A DNA stretch of 64,000 nucleotides from Pampus argenteus (Eukaryota > Chordata > Actinopteri > Scombriformes > Stromateidae), in contig CM072869.1 in assembly GCA_036937835.1 (NCBI GenBank), forward strand, positions 10,452,001 to 10,516,000, read 5' to 3'. Position numbers and translations under genes: made by a program. The notes beneath the pieces were generated by a model. It was not told the DNA's origin and did no database searches. It saw only the letters and a list, made by a program, of their open reading frames with translations. Positions 27,801-34,955 of the stretch are shown piece by piece. Position 1 is the first letter of the stretch, and each line of letters begins with the position of its first letter.

Positions 27801-30800
27801 GAATTCATGAAAATCACTTTAGAATATTAAATCGCTCCACTGTGCTCCAAATGAAGCTTTGTTGGGTGGTTGTGCCCCAAACACGCTGTAGTGCTTCCTG
27901 TAGAAGCTGCACTGCTGCATCTGACAGGAGTAATAGATTGTGTTTGGATGAGAATTAGATTTCAGCGTATAGCTCGAAACCCAGTGGGGCTATCTACTTC
28001 ACCTCTCTAATGTCCCATGTGCTCTCCTTTTCCCCTCTCTTTTCTTCTCATTGCTGCCTCAGATGGAGGTAAGTGGGATGGTGTGTTTTGTTCCTCCAGA
28101 TCACCTTTCATAGTCAGAAAAGGGGGTAGAGGAGTAGGAGGCTTGGGTGTGGGGGTGCAGAACAGATTTCCCCAGAGCTCAACATAATCTATGAAAACAT
28201 TGTTCCATCTGCTTTACCAAGCTGTTCCCAAACTGCTACATTTTATAGGCACTTAAAAACCTATAAAAAAAAAAGACACTGATCCATCAAATGTGCATCT
28301 CTTCTAACTTTTAGTTTTTAGCATTTCTGTGATGTTTGAAAGACTGAACAATCAGTTGAAGCATGATGTTGACCTTTTATGGGAGAGATCTGTTGTAAAA
28401 TAAAATGTTATCACCAGAAGTACTGTGCTTGCGTTTCTTTTGGCAGTGCTAAAAAAAACAAAACATGATCATGCCTTTCAGGATCAGAGTGTGTAGACCC
28501 TGAGGACCCCACTGTCATCGCAGAGACTGAGCTCCTCGGAGCAGCAGCGTCCATTGAAGCCGCAGCCAAGAAACTAGAGCAGCTAAAGCCCAGGGCCAAG
28601 CCCAAGGTATATTTGCCCCTCTCAACTCTTTCTACCCACACAAATCCACGCACAGCTTTTTGTCATTAATCAGCAGGGAGGCGATGTGGGCCGAAGGTAG
28701 GAAAAGGTGACACTGCCTTTGAAGTGGAGTCATCTTTTTCTGTGACTAAGCTGCTATCTCGACGTCATTAAAGAAAAAAAAACAAAAGTTTCTTCATTAC
28801 ACACGCACACACACACACCATGTTGACTCAGACAGCTGGTCCTGTGAGCTAACATATGATGCTTGGAAAACTTTCTTCAAAGGCACTTTTTTCAGGCATT
28901 ATTTGAGTTGTGTTGCCAGGAGATGCAATTACACTGCTGTTTCCTCAAGTTTATGTTGGAAAGAGTTCAAAAGTGTGATGAACTGTTGTGACCCTTTTCC
29001 AAAAGAGAGGGCCTCTGTCTTGTTGAACTTATTTCCTTTGTTTTATTGCAATGTTCCTCATTTCTAAACTAAACTGAGGGAGGCTTTTTCAGCCTGTTAT
29101 TCATCTCCCCCATGCTGTTGTATTGCCTTAGAAAACAAAACAACTGCACAATGCACACCGAGAATACAGGAAAAAGTGCGGGGTTGTGTTTGTGGTGTGC
29201 TACTGCATGATTGTGCTGTTTGTATATCTGTCTCTGGAGACTGGATAGTTGGATCCCGGTGCTCTTCCTTCTGTGCCTGTAGTGCTTTCCCCACTTTCTA
29301 TACCTTTCTGTACATAAAGTGATTGTCAGTTCAACCCTCTGTCTGTGTGATATGAATGAACACATACTTAAGTTACCCCAGTTTAATAAAGACCATATAA
29401 TGCCCTTTCTTATACTATAATTCCATGGTTACAGTGTGCATTTATGAGGACCTTTGTGTTATTAAAGGGGATTAGTGAGCGAAAGGCTTTTCCTCTTTTA
29501 GATGTCAGTGTCTCCCTCTAGTGAACTAGTAGGATTCAAACCTCACCAAATAGTATAGGAATGGAGAATACTGCTGAATATTACAAAGTTTTTTTTCTTC
29601 TTCATTTAACAGCAGATAAGCTTGTATTCACGCCTGCCTGACTGTCCCTTACATTTAGAAACTAGATAAAATATTTTCTCCATCCCTAATTTGTGCTCAG
29701 ATATTAATATGTATATATAAAAAATTAAAAAGATTTAGTACTGTTACATAGCTAATAAATCACCAAATACTGTAATAATTTGTTGAGGAATCAAGCCACC
29801 ATAAAATCTGTTTTTGCACCAGTCTCAAACAGTGTTGCTTCCATCAAACCTTTATTTTGTTAATCCTCTTTATTCCCTCTCCTCTCTGCTCCTTCATCCC
29901 TCCCACCCTGTAGGGAGGGAGGACACTCTCTCCTGCCCCAGCATGCTCCCCTGCTTCCCGCCCTCTCTGAGCCGTTGTAGACCTGGAAGCCTTCTCTGCA
30001 GGGCTCTGTCTGATATGTTTGATATATTAGGTTGTTGTTCAGTCCAACTATATATCAAACATATTCCTACAGTGTCCCGCCCTGTCTCCAGCCACGTGTG
30101 CCTTAAATGTTTATGGAGGTCTGTGGTCAATCACAAGTTGTTGGCTGCTCAGGCAGCGATGGTCATTTTGTTAACTGTCCCTGAACTGATGCACAAGTAT
30201 CAAGTATCGCCATGCTGGTATTCAGTTCAGGTTTGAGGAAAAGGGCATCGTATCTAGATGCTGCTCTGTGTTGTCATTGAAAAATCATAATTTGCAACTG
30301 TGCTTTATGCAAAAGATAAAGATGAACAATAAAGATTATATTCTTGCCGTACCTGCTACTTGAGGAGGGGTTACATACTACAGTTAAAACACTTGATGGA
30401 TATTTTACAGGCTGATTGTAGTATTTTTATACTCTGTCAATTCTACTACTTTTGAGCCTATTAATAACATACTCTGTATTTACATCATAACATCATTACA
30501 CATTATATTTTGTATTATAATTTTGTTTCTGAGTGTAGAAAAGACTAAATAGCATTTAGACCATCATGTTAGGGAATACAATTTACAAATAATACAGATG
30601 ATCATGTTTTTTATTAATCCAAAAATCTACATACAGTAGTAAAACTGTATGACGGGACTTAAATTCAGTATATGGTCTTGGGGTTCTTACTGTAGGGCAC
30701 TATAGTTTTAAGTCTTAAGTTGATATGTGTTTTTACTTCCAGCAGGCAGATGAGACGCTGGATTTTGAGGAGCAGATATTAGAGGCAGCAAAGTCCATCG

Positions 30801-32190
30801 CTGCAGCAACTAGTGCTCTAGTAAAATCTGCATCAGCAGCACAAAGAGAACTGGTGGCACAAGGCAAGGTCAGTCTATGCACTATTAAAAAAGATACAAG
30901 ACTGCTGTTACTAATAATGTAATACAACAGTTGCATCTTTATTTTTTACCCAATGTCAATCATAGGTTGGATCCATTCTAGCCAATGCAGTGGATGATGG
31001 CCAGTGGTCACAGGGTCTCATATCAGCTGTAAGTTGCTTTGAGTATTACTGTTAAAATTACTGCCCAGATGAAACAAAATGTAAACCTAACCATGAGCGT
31101 GCCTACATTTGTTGCTTGCTGTAGGCACGTATGGTAGCAGCAGCCACCAGTAACCTGTGTGAGGCAGCGAACGCCTCAGTGCAGGGCCACGCTAGCGAGG
31201 AGAAGCTCATCTCTTCAGCCAAGCAGGTTGCAGCTTCTACAGCTCAACTCCTGGTGGCCTGCAAAGTGAAGGCTGACCAGGATTCTGAAGCCATGAGGAG
31301 ACTACAGGTAACAATCATACAGTTTTTCATTTGTACATGGAAACACAAGGAACGTGTGATGTGTGCTAATTTTAAGATTACCTCTCTAAAGGCTGCTGGA
31401 AACGCAGTGAAGAGAGCTTCAGACAACCTGGTAAAGGCAGCTCAAAAAGCAGTATTTGACAAGTCTGAAGATGACAGTGTGGTGGTGAAGACCAAATTCG
31501 TTGGAGGCATAGCTCAGGTGAGACTCCCATTGTGTGGTTTTGCCCTTTTCACTGATTGTTTACGCTTCTGAAATTGTGATGATCCGCTGTGGATAAACAT
31601 CCCATCAGCATCATTTCAAAGATGTTTACAAAATTCAGTAGAAACTCACAGCTGCAAAAGATCACATTTCATGAAGCGTTCTAGCATTGTTCTGTTACAA
31701 TCGAAGACCTTGCTTCCTTTCCATTTTTGAAAAAGCTCTTTTTTGTTGATTGGTTGTCTCAGTCAGTGGTGCACACCAGTTAGGCCTCAGCTTGTTGATT
31801 TTTCCCATCTGACTTATGGGGGCTCACTGTCTCTCTCACTGAGAGGCATTTTCAACCAAGCTGTTTCTTCAGCCACTATAGACTGTGATCGGCCATTTAC
31901 TGTTTGTACACACTATTGTGTTACTTATATTACTTACTCATGCTTGGGATTTTACAGTTTGGGGTACAGTGCAGCGGTTGTTTTCTCCATATCAAGCTAT
32001 CCACAGGAATGGTATTATAATGAGTGGAAGGCACATTTTCAGCTGTTTCCATTCTCCTCAGATCATTGCGGCACAGGAAGAGATGCTAAGGAAAGAGCGA
32101 GAGCTGGAGGAAGCCCGGAAGAAGCTGGCTCAGATCCGACAGCAGCAGTACAAGTTCTTGCCCAGTGAACTGAGGGAGGATGAGGGCTGA
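1..32190 (+). CDS. tln2: talin-2, 3' 48 exons (5' part lies before the window)
   Basis: Talin-2 couples integrin beta tails to F-actin and vinculin at adhesions. Exons placed by splice sites and protein match: 1-60, 790-891, 990-1066, 2107-2290, 2622-2735, 3139-3247, 3903-4111, 4378-4476, 5093-5260, 5594-5888, 7305-7471, 8135-8263, 9287-9400, 9594-9707, 9816-9950, 10118-10246, 10383-10485, 11362-11570, 11991-12110, 12297-12494, 13010-13149, 13699-13792, 14237-14326, 14447-14569, 14943-15086, 15267-15428, 15588-15728, 16397-16578, 17113-17245, 17359-17460, 17571-17741, 18718-18864, 20430-20531, 20680-20799, 21428-21574, 22562-22728, 23114-23297, 23739-23864, 24925-25041, 25560-25745, 26231-26338, 27219-27324, 28482-28606, 30743-30868, 30966-31028, 31125-31307, 31392-31517, 32062-32190. 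All phases agree; the sum is 6579 nt with no stop before the TGA. Paralogue is talin-2, not talin-1: ASRVWVQNKVDESK, KQSKDRFGLEGDEEST and the end ELREDEG are talin-2 forms. Which teleost copy (2a or 2b) cannot be told. Fragment residue n corresponds to about n+350 of full-length talin-2. Confidence 0.97.
990..2290 (+). CDS. tln2: tln2 exons 3-4: flexible head-rod linker with calpain site region
   Basis: Exons 990-1066 and 2107-2290 encode KQSKDRFGLEGDEESTMLEE and then STILQQQFNRVGRVEHGS through GQMHRGHMPPL. This is the unstructured linker between the FERM head and the rod, about residues 405-491 of the full protein. In talin-1 calpain-2 cuts inside the equivalent VLQQ-Q sequence; the QQQ stretch is kept here, so cleavage is likely but inferred. 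The junction codon AAG is split 2+1 between the two exons. Confidence 0.93.
2622..4476 (+). CDS. tln2: tln2 exons 5-8: rod bundle R1
   Basis: Exons 2622-2735, 3139-3247, 3903-4111 and 4378-4476 encode rod helices of R1 (about residues 492-668 of full-length talin). Landmarks are QQALMGTINSSMQAV, VDAITAGTASVVNLTAG, TDYTAVGCAITTISSNL and the block PRQTVLTAAGSIGQASGDLL. R1 contains a cryptic vinculin-binding helix in talins. Boundaries of the bundle are taken from the talin family, not from this sequence. The intron after 3247 is phase 1, the others here are phase 0. Confidence 0.94.
5093..8263 (+). CDS. tln2: tln2 exons 9-12: rod bundles R2-R3
   Basis: Exons 5093-5260, 5594-5888, 7305-7471 and 8135-8263 cover R2 and R3 (about residues 669-921). 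Landmarks are LAKAVANAAAMLVLKAKNVA, VIAAATQCALSTSQLVAC, GRYDQATDTIMNVTENIF, MVRQARVLAQATSDLVNAMR and AAEGLRVATNAAAQNAIKKK. R3 is the first bundle to unfold under force in talins and carries vinculin- and RIAM-binding helices. The largest exon of the gene in this window (295 nt) is 5594-5888. The exon at 8135 is preceded by a (GT)21 tract in its acceptor. Confidence 0.95.
8085..8126 (+). repeat. (GT)21 microsatellite inside a tln2 3' splice site
   Basis: Forty-two bases of pure GT end eight bases before the exon at 8135; only ACCCTTAG separates them. The GT run therefore stands where the polypyrimidine tract should be. Confidence 0.97.
9287..12494 (+). CDS. tln2: tln2 exons 13-20: rod bundles R4-R6
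   Basis: Eight exons (9287-9400, 9594-9707, 9816-9950, 10118-10246, 10383-10485, 11362-11570, 11991-12110, 12297-12494) encode about residues 922-1295. Landmarks: AAKQAAAAATQTIAAAQNAA, AVADCIPQLVQGMRSSQAQ, HEACGPLEIDSALKTVQTL, GVAARETAQALRTLAQAARG, VSHSLNNCVNCLPGQKDVD and QDFDEFLDAGIEMAG. The acceptor of the last exon is the AAG at 12294-12296, not the CAG inside CTGCAG a few bases downstream, because only the first choice supplies the conserved LPP. Short introns (109-193 bp) separate the exons from 9287 to 10485. Confidence 0.95.
13010..16578 (+). CDS. tln2: tln2 exons 21-28: end of R6, R7 and inserted R8
   Basis: Exons 13010-13149, 13699-13792, 14237-14326, 14447-14569, 14943-15086, 15267-15428, 15588-15728 and 16397-16578 cover about residues 1296-1653. 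Landmarks: IQVIGNLKNISMASSKLLLA, LCTQQAAGQKECDNALRELE, ELSYFDCIESVMENSKVLGE, SDPNSQSGHEGLVDPIQFAR, LSAATIVAKHTSALCNACRL and PKDPPTWSILAGHSRTVSDS. In talins R8 is inserted in R7; R7 binds KANK proteins and R8 binds LD-motif proteins such as RIAM and DLC1. The donor at 15429 (GTCAAC) is weak but needed for the frame. Confidence 0.95.
17113..21574 (+). CDS. tln2: tln2 exons 29-35: rod bundles R9-R10
   Basis: Exons 17113-17245, 17359-17460, 17571-17741, 18718-18864, 20430-20531, 20680-20799 and 21428-21574 encode about residues 1654-1961. Landmarks: DKAPGQRECDYSIDNINKCI, EIGHLIDPVSTAARGEAAQL, QMNILDQTKTLSESALQMLY, MKEAVDDIMVTLNEAASEGG, KLDEG-type start LDEGTPPEPEGSFVDYQTTM, PEELGGLASQVTVDYGQLVH and RELIECARAVTEK. 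In talins R9 masks the F3 integrin site in the closed form. The 1.57-kb intron 18865-20429 contains a LINE tail and a Tc1 relic. Confidence 0.95.
17990..18128 (+). repeat. relic of a dispersed teleost SINE-like repeat
   Basis: The stretch GTGACAGTAGAGAGAGTAGG, then a purine-rich run, then GATGTGCAACAAAG and a degraded ACCATTAACCAGTAGG...GATGCGCC, resembles a widespread fish repeat whose intact form has a tRNA-like end with ...AACCACTGAGCTACC. It lies in the tln2 intron 17742-18717 and is strongly diverged. Recognition is from memory of the family pattern; no copy was compared. Confidence 0.4.
19150..19283 (+). repeat. 3' tail of a non-LTR retrotransposon
   Basis: The sequence ends GGGATTAATAAAGTATAT followed by three TCTA units (19264-19280). 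A stem-like GGGATTAATAAAGT plus short TCTA repeats is the usual 3' tail of several teleost LINEs and their SINE partners. Only the tail is recognisable, so the insertion is 5' truncated. It is in tln2 intron 18865-20429, sense orientation. Confidence 0.5.
19672..20275 (-). mobile_element. internally deleted Tc1-like DNA transposon
   Basis: Both termini are present: TACAGTGGTGTGAAAA at 19672-19687 and its inverted partner TTTTCACATCACTGT ending at 20274, with long subterminal inverted repeats (CACTTAAATGTTTCAGAT versus ATGGTGGTCTGAAAC-like sequence). On the minus strand part of the transposase end is readable: WLKKNKMKTLEWTTQSPELN then PIEMLWHDLKKAVHAQKPSR, the DDE-domain SPxLNPIE block of Tc1. 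A second piece near 20090-20145 encodes the region before it. The middle of the transposase and its N-terminal DNA-binding part are gone, so the copy is dead. It sits in a tln2 intron, antisense to the gene. Confidence 0.85.
21779..21808 (+). repeat. (GT)15 microsatellite
   Basis: Thirty bases of pure GT in tln2 intron 21575-22561, not next to a splice site. The rest of this intron shows nothing recognisable. Confidence 0.95.
22562..27324 (+). CDS. tln2: tln2 exons 36-42: rod bundles R11-R12
   Basis: Exons 22562-22728, 23114-23297, 23739-23864, 24925-25041, 25560-25745, 26231-26338 and 27219-27324 encode about residues 1962-2292. Landmarks: NKGTQACITAASAVSGIIAD, ILKTAKALVEDTKLLVAGAA, VVLINAVRDVAKALAELIGA, VMVTNVTSLLKTVKAVEDEA, EEFIRMTKGITIATAKAVAA and CVTELVQTAEAMK. 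R11 overlaps the second integrin-binding site (IBS2) region of talins. The last exon ends in phase 1 (AAA G), the point where a 6-nt cassette could be added. Confidence 0.95.
22729..28481 (+). other. tln2 introns between 22.7 and 28.5 kb
   Basis: Introns 22729-23113, 23298-23738, 23865-24924, 25042-25559, 25746-26230, 26339-27218 and 27325-28481. Apart from the microexon candidate at 28063-28068 I find no other feature. The 1.06-kb intron 23865-24924 has T-rich tracts at 24630-24665 but no transposon termini. Confidence 0.6.
28063..28068 (+). other. tln2: candidate 6-nt cassette microexon (ATGGAG) in tln2
   Basis: The six bases ATGGAG sit between a long pyrimidine tract ending CTGCCTCAG (28021-28062) and a near-perfect donor GTAAGTGG (28069-28076). 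Inclusion between the exons ending at 27324 and starting at 28482 keeps the frame and changes AAA-GGA to AAA-GAT-GGA-GGA, that is K-G becomes K-D-G-G, at the R12/R13 boundary. Two TGC motifs lie directly before the 3' splice site, a feature of neural SRRM4-dependent microexons. The paired splice signals are visible; use as an exon is inference. Confidence 0.5.
28482..32190 (+). CDS. tln2: tln2 exons 43-48: R13 (THATCH actin-binding) and dimerisation helix
   Basis: Exons 28482-28606, 30743-30868, 30966-31028, 31125-31307, 31392-31517 and 32062-32190 encode about residues 2293-2542. Landmarks: VDPEDPTVIAETELLGAAAS, LEQLKPRAKPK, QADETLDFEEQILEAAKSIA, VDDGQWSQGLISA, ASEEKLISSAKQVAASTAQL, AAGNAVKRASDNLVKAAQKA and the final helix EEMLRKERELEEARKKLAQI followed by RQQQYKFLPSELREDEG. 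This is the I/LWEQ (THATCH) C-terminal actin-binding domain plus the coiled-coil dimerisation helix. The stop is TGA at 32188-32190. The last introns are the shortest in the gene (97, 96 and 84 bp). Confidence 0.97.
29997..30081 (+). ncRNA. mir190: microRNA mir-190 hairpin (intronic)
   Basis: An 85-nt hairpin with 5' arm 30011-30032 (begins TGATATGTTTGATATATT) and 3' arm 30048-30068 (CTATATATCAAACATATTCC...). The arms pair almost fully around the loop GTTGTTCAGTCCAA and the base is closed by TGCAGGGCTCTGTC/ACAGTGTCCCGCC. The 5' arm is identical to vertebrate miR-190a as I know it, and human MIR190A also lies in a TLN2 intron. It sits on the sense strand in the 2.1-kb intron 28607-30742, so it is probably processed from the tln2 transcript or from its own local promoter. 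The seed is GATATGT. Confidence 0.96.
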
Positions 32191-34955
32191 TTGGCTGAGC
32201 ACACAGGATGTGTGCCACACTGATGAGATCTTCTTATCAAGGGGAGATGCTGCCGATGTACATGTCGGTTGCTTTCCACTCATGTAACCGAGGAATATAC
32301 AGCACTTGAAACAGGCCTGTTGGTGAGTAAAACAAGTGCCTGTGCTCTGTAGTGTATTTGTGTGCGTGTATGTGTGCGTGACATGTGTATGTATTTTTCA
32401 GTGAATGGCATCGACATTCAGACTTTAATACGGAGAAGGTTGTTAGAATCATCACTTATAAACAAGTCGAGACAGTTTCATGAAGTTGTATGATAAACGT
32501 ATCATTGCTTTGTGAGTGTTACTGCATCATGTGCATTACTGACTGTTACAATCACGAATTGAAGATGTTACGAATGCAGATAGCCTGTATAATTATCATT
32601 GAATGTTCTATAATTGTTGAAGGTTAAAAGCAATTAGAAATGAACTGATGATATCTCCAACTGGCAGAACAAACCTAAGGGTCCATAGCTCCTGTTCTAT
32701 AATTAAAAACCTCAACGGGTCAATAAAAAGGCAGGAAGGAATGTCTCATTTCACCACTGGCTTGCATGCACCATAACAACTATACATATCAATGAAGCTA
32801 CTAACCAACAGAGTAGTATAGTGGAAAGGCACTTGTATTCTACTATTGAAAATGTGAACTTGAGGTTTGCTGGTAAACTAGCAAATCTTCAGAAATTAAG
32901 GATGAAATGATGTAGTTCAGCTCAATGCCAAACAGTGAGAGGTTCTGATTGGAGTAAATGATAAAATAGAAAATCAAGACCACTGGCCAACACATAAAGA
33001 TATTTATTATTAACACTTTTTTTAAAAAGAGAAGGTAGTATTTCTTAAAGAGCGGACAGGTATAATTTGTGTTATTCAGTAGAATCTGGACTAAATGTGA
33101 CCAAATATGTCAGGCTGTATTTATATCATCATCGCTCCATGTAACTACACAGGAGCTTCTTCTCCTTCCCTCACATACACGGAGCTGTGTAAGGATTATG
33201 TTTTCATTATTTGTTTGTCCTTAATGTTTTAATATCTTTCCCATTAATGCTAGCTAGATATGTTTTTGGGTGCCCCTATACTGTACACACACATGCACAC
33301 GCACATGATGGGTTTCTATCCCTTCATGGGACATTCTATTGACTTATATTCATTTCCTGGAGACTTATCCTAATCTTTACCATAACCACTACATGCTTAA
33401 CTCTAACCGTTACCTTTACTTTAACCTAAAATCAATGATTATTTTTAAGAGGACTTGCTTTATGTCCCCATAAGAGGGTGGGTCCCCACAACATGACTGT
33501 GTAAACAGATTTACGGTGCGACAACATGAGGAATACCTGGACCACATACACATATAGAGTTTTTCTCCACTCATTACCGCCCTGTCATGGCAAAGGCATT
33601 TTCATTTTGGACTGACTGTCTATAGCAATATGTTACACTGAATATTGTAGCGAGCTGATAATGAGAGTCTGCGCTGTTATTGGTCGTAAAATTGGTTGTG
33701 TGCAATGATATTTCACTTTAAGGCTCTTGAATGAAACGAGCATACAGGATGCACTGGTGTTGCTCACAATTTAAGCACTGAAGAAGAAGGAAATTTAAAG
33801 CTTCCATTATATTAAACGTAGGACACTTCCCCAACAAACAAAAAGGAAATAGCTTAAAGCTTTGATTGAGGAAACTGGCTTAATTATGATTTTTTTTAGT
33901 ATATTAATGTATAATATATTGGACATTTTAAGCAGTCTAAGTCTGTCCATGCCAGTGTCTGGTCTGCATTGTGTACTAGTGCCTTACTTGAGGCTGCCCT
34001 GCGAGCAGCTGAAGATCAGGCTGGGTGGGAGCCTGAACCTTGGCCTCTCTGGACCAGAACATTATGCCAGTCTATTCCCCATCGAGGTCTTAATAAACTG
34101 TCATCTAGTCCTTTGCCATATAATACAATGCCTTTGCTGGTGGCCCGTCTGCCTACAATGCTATAATGCTCATATATATAAAAAGGGCATCAATGGATAC
34201 CTTAGGATTTAGAGACCATAATCAAAGACTAACACTAGACTGCATTCCATGAGCATGTGACAATTTGTGTTTGAAGTTGAGAAATTCATTATACCACGTC
34301 CCTCTTAAAGGTGCAGTGTGTAGAATTTAGTGGCATCCAGCAGAAATGGAATATAATATTCAAGTAGGTTTTATTTGGTGTATAATAAGTAAGAATCGCT
34401 GTGTTGTTTTTTTTGTTACCTTAGAATAAGCCCTTTTATATAGGGAGTGGGTCCTCTTCCATGGAGCCTGTTGCACCGCCATGTTTTTATAGTAGCCCAG
34501 AACGGACAAACCAAACACTGGCTCTAGTGAGGGCCTTTCACATTTTTCGTTATTTTTGCGGCCACTGTAGGTTCTCTTACTTGTTTGGAAATGAAGGGAA
34601 ACGGGTATTAAGATGGGTGCAATCCGCAACAAACAGTAGATGCCACATAATCCCACACACTGCACCTTTAAATTTTGGGCGGAATTACTTCCTTGTTTCA
34701 TTGTCTAACCACTATAAAGTTATGTTTTTATCGATAAATCTAAGAATTACCCTGAGATATATTGTCTAACTGATTTGTCTGAGTATTAATGGAAATAGAA
34801 AAAAGTTACTACAGTAGCTCTGTTATGAATAGGTGTTGTGCTTTCTTTAACAGACTGCATTAGTTTTATGATTTGATGCTGTATGTATAATATTTATCTG
34901 GTCACAAAAGTATTTTTTGTATTCACCAAAAATAAAGAATTTCAAACAACCAGTA
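32191..34955 (+). other. tln2: tln2 3' UTR (approximate)
   Basis: Downstream of the TGA there is no coding signal. Possible polyadenylation signals are AATAAA at 32722-32727 and AATAAA at 34931-34936; TTTTGTATTCACC precedes the second, and GT/T-rich sequence (TTTTGTCCTTTTTC) follows it at about 34969-34982, as expected for a cleavage site near 34955. The UTR length is therefore either about 0.55 kb or about 2.75 kb, or both by alternative polyadenylation. The longer form would include the TIR element at 34305-34672. Confidence 0.55.
34305..34672. mobile_element. non-autonomous TIR element (MITE-like) in tln2 3' UTR
   Basis: TTAAAGGTGCAGTGTGTAGA at 34305-34324 is mirrored by CACACACTGCACCTTTAA at 34655-34672, giving about 17 bp of inverted terminal repeat around 368 bp without coding potential. 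Both ends carry TTAA, which could be part of the repeat or a target duplication. The terminal motif GGTGCAGTGTGTAGAATTTA and the body belong to a repeat very common in percomorph genomes. Superfamily is not decidable from this copy. Confidence 0.8.

Noticed and set aside
29814..30236. Plus-strand open frame of 140 codons spanning the mir-190 locus
   Set aside because: The hairpin explains the conservation there; the frame has no protein similarity.
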